Positions 60,174-64,000 of a stretch of 64,000 nt of DNA are shown piece by piece. The notes under the pieces were generated by a model. It saw only the letters and a program-made list of their open reading frames with translations, had not been told where the DNA came from and searched no databases. This DNA is from CAIWHR01 sp963734085. GTDB taxonomy: Bacteria > Pseudomonadota > Gammaproteobacteria > Burkholderiales > Casimicrobiaceae. The position numbers and the translations under genes are program-made. Each line of letters opens with the position of its first letter. Position 1 is the first letter of the stretch. Location of the stretch: positions 62,001-126,000 of the forward strand of contig CAVTFT010000010.1 of assembly GCA_963734085.1 (NCBI GenBank), given 5' to 3'.

Positions 60174-61178
60174 TCAAGGATGCGAATCCGGCGCGATGCG
60201 CACGACGGTGCGCCCGCGGACCATCCCCTTGAGGTACGGGTCGAAGTGGGTCGGCAGATCGTCGAAGTCGATGGTGCGGACCTGGTCGTGCACCTTGTCC
60301 GGCCGCCACTCGACGGCGAGCTTGTTCCAGATCCTCTGGCGCAGCGACATCGGGCAGTTCGCGCTGTCGGCGCCGAGCAGCGCGACGCCGCGCAGAATGA
60401 ATGGCGCCACCGTCGTGTTGAGCTTCATGTCAGCGGCGAGCCCGACGGCGCCGACGGCGCCGCCGATTCTCATCGTCGACAGGAGCCACGCGAGCAGGTC
60501 GCCGCCGAGGTTGTCGACCGCGCCCGCCCACGTCGACTTGTCGAGCGGGCGGATCTTCGCGAGGTCGATCGACTGGCGCAGCATGACCTCCTTCGCCCCG
60601 AGGGACTTGAGGTAGCCCGACTCCTCCTTCTTGCCGGTGATCGCCACCACGTCGTAGCCGGTCTTGGCGAGGATTTCGATCGCCACCGATCCGACGCCGC
60701 CCGTCGCCCCCGTGACGGCGACCGGGCCGTTCTCGGGTTTGAGCCCGTTGTGCTCCATCAGCATGATCGCCTGCGCCGCGGTGAAGCCCGCGGTGCCGAG
60801 CGTCATCGCGTCGAACGCCGTCATGCTTTCCGGTCGCCGCACGACCCAGTCGGCGGGGACGCGCACACGCTCGCTGTAGCCGCCGTCGTGCGCAACGCCC
60901 ATGTCGTACGCATGGACGATCACCTTGTCGCCACGCTTCCAGCGGGCGTCGCTCGACGACTCGACCGTCCCGGCCATGTCGATGCCGGCGTTGGTCGGGT
61001 ACTTGCGCATGATCTTGCCCGCGCCGTTGTAGGAGAGTGCGTCCTTGTAGTTGATCGTCGAGTACTTGGTCCGCACGACGACGTCGCCGGGATCGAGGTC
61101 GTCCACCATCATTTCGACGAACCGGCTCGCGATGCCGTTGTTTTCCTGGAACGTCCGGTAGGCCTTGAATTTCTGCAC
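60174..61178 (-). CDS. acuI: Acrylyl-CoA reductase-like oxidoreductase (AcuI/YhdH family)
   Basis: 334 residues, zinc-free medium-chain reductase. YSTINYKDALSYNG and NAGIDMAGTVESSSD at the N-terminus, then the NADPH-binding VTGATGGVGSVAIEILAKTG and GKKEESGYLKSLGAKEV, are AcuI/YhdH signatures. Known members reduce acrylyl-CoA to propionyl-CoA, protecting against acrylate or serving 3-hydroxypropionate/DMSP routes. AAGGAG lies 8 bases before the ATG. It follows zapE by 60 bases; a stem GTCGGAC/GTCCGAC overlaps the zapE stop. Confidence 0.9.
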   Translation of the reverse strand: MQKFKAYRTFQENNGIASRFVEMMVDDLDPGDVVVRTKYSTINYKDALSYNGAGKIMRKYPTNAGIDMAGTVESSSDARWKRGDKVIVHAYDMGVAHDGGYSERVRVPADWVVRRPESMTAFDAMTLGTAGFTAAQAIMLMEHNGLKPENGPVAVTGATGGVGSVAIEILAKTGYDVVAITGKKEESGYLKSLGAKEVMLRQSIDLAKIRPLDKSTWAGAVDNLGGDLLAWLLSTMRIGGAVGAVGLAADMKLNTTVAPFILRGVALLGADSANCPMSLRQRIWNKLAVEWRPDKVHDQVRTIDFDDLPTHFDPYLKGMVRGRTVVRIAPDSHP

Positions 61179-61238
61179 GGGAATCTCCTTGGAATTGCGG
61201 AACGACCTTGTGGCGGCGTGCGGAAGCGCGTCGGACCG

Positions 61239-62372
61239 TCAGTCCGACATGGCGGCGACGTGCGGCAACGCCATGTATTCGTGCGAGCGCATCTCGGTGA
61301 GCCGGCTCACCGTGCGCGGAAATTCGTGGCTCGCCGGGCCCTCGCAGTGGAGGCGTTCCGGCGCGACCGCGGCCGAGAGCACGAGCTTCACGCGATGATC
61401 GTACAGGATGTCGATGAGCCACGTGAAGCGCCGGGCGCGATCGCCCATCTCGACGGTGAGCTGAGGGACGTCCGCCAGGAACATCACCGCATAGCTGCGG
61501 GCGAGCTCCAGATAGTCGCGCTGCGATCGCGGTCCGTCGCACAGCGCCGCGAAATCGAACCAGATGGCGCTGCCCGCGACCTTGCGCGCGAGAAGCGTCC
61601 TGCCCTCGATCGTCAATTTCGTCGGCTCGTCGGGGCCCGAGCGCATCTTTTCGAATGCCGCGGCGAGCGCGGCGTCCGCCTCGGCGCCCAGCGGCGTATG
61701 GTAGGTGCGCACCTGCTCCAGCACCCGCAGCCGGTAATCGACGCCGGCGTCGACCTCCTGCACGTCGAGCCACTCTTTGAGGAGCGCGATCGCCGGGAGA
61801 AAGCGCTCGCGCTGGAGTCCGTTCGGCCACAGCCCGTCCGGCGGATAGTTCGACGTCATCACGAACACGACGCCGTGATCGAACAGCGCGGACAGCAGGC
61901 GTCCCAGGATCATCGCGTCGGCGATGTCGGAGACGTGGAACTCGTCGAAGCAGACGAGCCGCCATCGCCGGGCGATTCCAGCGGCGACGGCGGCGAGCGG
62001 ATCCTCCTCGTGCTTCAGCGCGGCAAGCGCCTCGTGCACGTCGCGCATGAAGGCGTGAAAGTGCACGCGCGTCTTGCGCCGGATCGCGACCGTCGCGAAA
62101 AAAGCGTCCATCAGGAAACTCTTACCGCGACCGACGCCGCCCCACAGGTAGACGCCGCGCGGCACGTCGGGCGGCAGGAAGAGCTTCTTCAGCGTCGACT
62201 GCCGCGCGGCGCGAAACGCTTCGAGCTCGGTCGCGAGCCGCTGGAGGCGATCGAGCGCTACCGCCTGCGCGTGATCGAGCGTCGTGCCGCGCGCCGCGAG
62301 GATCGGGTCGAGCCACGCGACGAGCGCGTCGTGGCGCGCCGTGACATCGCGGTCAAGGGCGAAGTCGTTCAT
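61239..62372 (-). CDS. zapE: Cell division ATPase ZapE (AFG1-like)
   Basis: 377 residues from MNDFALDRDV. Walker A WGGVGRGKSFLMD (77-89), Walker B RLVCFDEFHVSDIADA, sensor VVFVMTSNYPPDGLWPNGLQ and the TIEGRTL C-terminal region are AFG1/ZapE features. It associates with the Z ring under low oxygen or heat in E. coli. In betaproteobacteria zapE commonly follows the odhA-odhB-lpd genes, as here, 28 bases after lpdA. Confidence 0.94.
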   Translation of the reverse strand: MNDFALDRDVTARHDALVAWLDPILAARGTTLDHAQAVALDRLQRLATELEAFRAARQSTLKKLFLPPDVPRGVYLWGGVGRGKSFLMDAFFATVAIRRKTRVHFHAFMRDVHEALAALKHEEDPLAAVAAGIARRWRLVCFDEFHVSDIADAMILGRLLSALFDHGVVFVMTSNYPPDGLWPNGLQRERFLPAIALLKEWLDVQEVDAGVDYRLRVLEQVRTYHTPLGAEADAALAAAFEKMRSGPDEPTKLTIEGRTLLARKVAGSAIWFDFAALCDGPRSQRDYLELARSYAVMFLADVPQLTVEMGDRARRFTWLIDILYDHRVKLVLSAAVAPERLHCEGPASHEFPRTVSRLTEMRSHEYMALPHVAAMSD

Positions 62373-62400
62373 CACGGCACCGCCGGCGTAGCGGAAGCGT

Positions 62401-63831
62401 TCAGAAGTTGAGCGAGCGCTTGTCGACGGCCAGCGCCGCCTCGCGCGTGGCTTCCGAAAGCGATGGATGCGCATGACAGATCCGCGCAATGTCCTCGCTC
62501 GAGGCGCCGAATTCCATCGCCACGACGCCCTCGGCGATCAACTCCGACGCGTACGGGCCGATTACGTGCATGCCGAGGATGCGATCGGTCTTCGCATCGG
62601 CGAGGATCTTCACGAAACCGGTCGTGTCGCCCAGCGCCCGCGCGCGGCCATTGGCGGAAAACGGGAAGCTGCCGGCGCGATAGGCCACGCCGTCGGCTTT
62701 GAGCTGCTGCTCGGTCCTGCCGACCCATGCGATCTCCGGCGACGTGTAGATCACCCACGGAATCGTGTTGAAATCGACATGGCCCTGCTGGCCGGCGATA
62801 CGCTCGGCAACGGCCACACCTTCGTCCTCGGCCTTGTGGGCGAGCATCGGACCGCGGACGACATCGCCGATCGCCCATACGTTGGCGAGATTGGTCCGGC
62901 AGTCGGAGTCGACGGCGACGAAGCCGCGTTCGTCGAGTGCCAGCCCGACCGCTGCCGCGTTCAGGCCGGCGGTATGCGGCAGGCGCCCGATCGAAACGAT
63001 CAGCCGGTCGAACGTCGCGGACTCGCCCTTGCCGGTCGCGTCGTTCCATTCCACCGCGACGTCGGCGCCGCCGACCGTGACCTTGGTGATGTTGATGCCG
63101 AGCCGAACCTCGAGGCCCTGCTTCGCGAAGACTTTTTGGGCTTCCTTCGCCACCGCCTCGTCGGCGACGCCGAGAAACGCCGGCAGGGCTTCCAGCACCA
63201 TCACCTTCGCGCCCAGCCGGCGCCACACGCTGCCCATCTCGAGCCCGATCACGCCGGCGCCGACGACACCGAGCCGCGCGGGGACTTGGCCGAGCGCGAG
63301 CGCGCCTTCGTTGTCGAGCACGCGTTTGTTGTCGATCGCAACACCGGGAAGCGGCCGTGGCTTCGATCCGGTCGCGACGATGACGTGCGTCGCCGTCAAC
63401 TCCACCGGCTTCCCGCCGTCGACCTTGACCGTCCAGCCCGCGGTCGCGCCGCCGCCCGCGAACGAACCCTTGCCGTGGAAGAACGTGATCTTGTTCTTCT
63501 TGAACAGATACAGGATCCCGTCGTTGTTCTGCGCGACGACCTTCTCCTTGCGCGCCATCATCTTCGCGACGTCGATTGCGACGCTCTCGATCTCGATCCC
63601 GTGCTCGGCGAACGCGTGCCCCGCGTGCTCGAAATTCTCCGAGGACTGGAGGAGCGCCTTCGAGGGGATGCAGCCGACGTTCGTGCACGTGCCGCCGGGG
63701 GCGGGTTTGCCGCCCGCGCGCGACCAGTCGTCGATGCACGCGGTCTTCAGTCCGAGCTGCGCGGCGCGGATCGCGGCGATGTAGCCGCCGGGACCGGCGC
63801 CGATCACGATCACGTCGTATCGATCAGCCAC
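62401..63831 (-). CDS. lpdA: Dihydrolipoyl dehydrogenase (E3) of the 2-oxoglutarate dehydrogenase complex
   Basis: 476 residues from GTG 63831, giving MADRYDVIVIGAGPGGYIAA; a GTG 16 codons upstream would add non-family sequence. The redox disulfide is Cys49/Cys54 in GGTCTNVGCIPSKAL. NAD motif GVVGAGVIGLEMGSVWRRLG, FAD motif VWAIGDVVRGPMLAHKA, and the C-terminal His-Glu pair in CHAHPSLSEA are intact. It reoxidises dihydrolipoamide with NAD+. It is 57 bases downstream of odhB, so it is the dedicated E3 of that complex. Confidence 0.96.
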   Translation of the reverse strand: MADRYDVIVIGAGPGGYIAAIRAAQLGLKTACIDDWSRAGGKPAPGGTCTNVGCIPSKALLQSSENFEHAGHAFAEHGIEIESVAIDVAKMMARKEKVVAQNNDGILYLFKKNKITFFHGKGSFAGGGATAGWTVKVDGGKPVELTATHVIVATGSKPRPLPGVAIDNKRVLDNEGALALGQVPARLGVVGAGVIGLEMGSVWRRLGAKVMVLEALPAFLGVADEAVAKEAQKVFAKQGLEVRLGINITKVTVGGADVAVEWNDATGKGESATFDRLIVSIGRLPHTAGLNAAAVGLALDERGFVAVDSDCRTNLANVWAIGDVVRGPMLAHKAEDEGVAVAERIAGQQGHVDFNTIPWVIYTSPEIAWVGRTEQQLKADGVAYRAGSFPFSANGRARALGDTTGFVKILADAKTDRILGMHVIGPYASELIAEGVVAMEFGASSEDIARICHAHPSLSEATREAALAVDKRSLNF

Positions 63832-63888
63832 TGAACAGATCGCTTTGATGTCGGGCCGGCTGCGCCGGCCCGGTTGCACGGAACGTTT

Positions 63889-64000
63889 TCACAGGTCGAG
63901 CAGCATCCGCGCCGGATCTTCCAGCGCCTCCTTGATGGCGACCAGCGACAGCACCGCCTCCCGCCCATCGATGATCCGGTGATCGTACGACTGTGCCAGG
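63889..64000 (-). CDS. odhB: Dihydrolipoamide succinyltransferase (E2), 3' end only
   Basis: The last 36 codons are in the window and run off the right edge. They contain the acyltransferase active-site motif YDHRIIDGREAV with the catalytic His and Asp, then the standard C-terminus EALEDPARMLLDL before TGA. It is the core subunit of 2-oxoglutarate dehydrogenase and lies directly upstream of lpdA on the minus strand. Confidence 0.93.
   Translation of the reverse strand, partial: LAQSYDHRIIDGREAVLSLVAIKEALEDPARMLLDL

Noticed and set aside
61229..61247. Stem GTCGGAC/GTCCGAC at the zapE stop as an intrinsic terminator
   Set aside because: Only 7 bp and no T tract on the minus strand, and the next gene acuI starts 60 bases on; kept only as a remark.

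Overview
The window is GC-rich, tightly packed bacterial chromosome. Gene order and content point to a betaproteobacterium, most likely Burkholderiales-like. The block rpoE-rseA-rseB-mucD-glutaredoxin-lepA-lepB-DUF4845-rnc-era-recO-pdxJ-nagZ and the block odhB-lpdA-zapE are characteristic of that class; I do not assign a genus. No rRNA, tRNA, CRISPR array, transposase, integrase or replication origin was seen. No gene-free stretch exceeds about 290 bases. The largest are 28894-29178 (divergent regulatory region), 4020-4283 and 7803-8057.

Layout. 1-7.8 kb (minus): a partial RnfD/NqrB-type membrane protein fused to Cys-rich Sel1 repeats, an orphan-looking GAF histidine kinase and REC-only regulator, and a 1172-residue flavin/Fe-S oxidoreductase that looks like NfnB fused to NfnA. 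8.0-12.0 kb (plus): a branched-chain-amino-acid-type ABC importer with a LivH-LivM fusion, LivG, and no LivF. 12.0-15.6 kb (minus): metC, gluconokinase, an atypical 6-phosphogluconate-dehydrogenase-like protein and a DMT transporter. 15.7-21.0 kb (plus): a gamma-glutamylation operon (glutamine-synthetase-like ligase, GNAT, Fe-alcohol dehydrogenase, PuuD-like hydrolase, aldehyde dehydrogenase), which fits catabolism of an amino alcohol. 21-23.7 kb: a dRS3-like repeat, folD, a HAD phosphatase and a NUDIX hydrolase.

23.7-36.7 kb is a phosphonate island. A minus-strand arm holds the 2-aminoethylphosphonate (AEP) ABC transporter and phnW. A plus-strand arm holds a GntR regulator, phnA, phnY, pbfA, a Na/Pi-PhoU transporter and a DMT protein. 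Together they would import AEP, convert it to phosphonoacetaldehyde then phosphonoacetate, hydrolyse that to acetate and phosphate, and manage the released phosphate. Next come a dimethylglycine-dehydrogenase-like gene broken by a one-base shift in a G run, a YihY membrane protein and an IclR regulator.

41.1-53.2 kb (minus) is the conserved envelope-stress and housekeeping block, with a sigma-E-type promoter before rpoE, no acpS between pdxJ and nagZ, and a plus-strand DUF4383 gene inserted next to mucD. 53.2-64 kb: an asparaginase, prpE, a divergent membrane-glycosylation pair plus methyltransferase, acuI, zapE, lpdA and the 3' end of odhB.

Start codons were chosen by Shine-Dalgarno spacing, overlaps with neighbours and family N-termini, so several are internal to the longest open frame. 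Family assignments rest on reading motifs by eye; no search was run.
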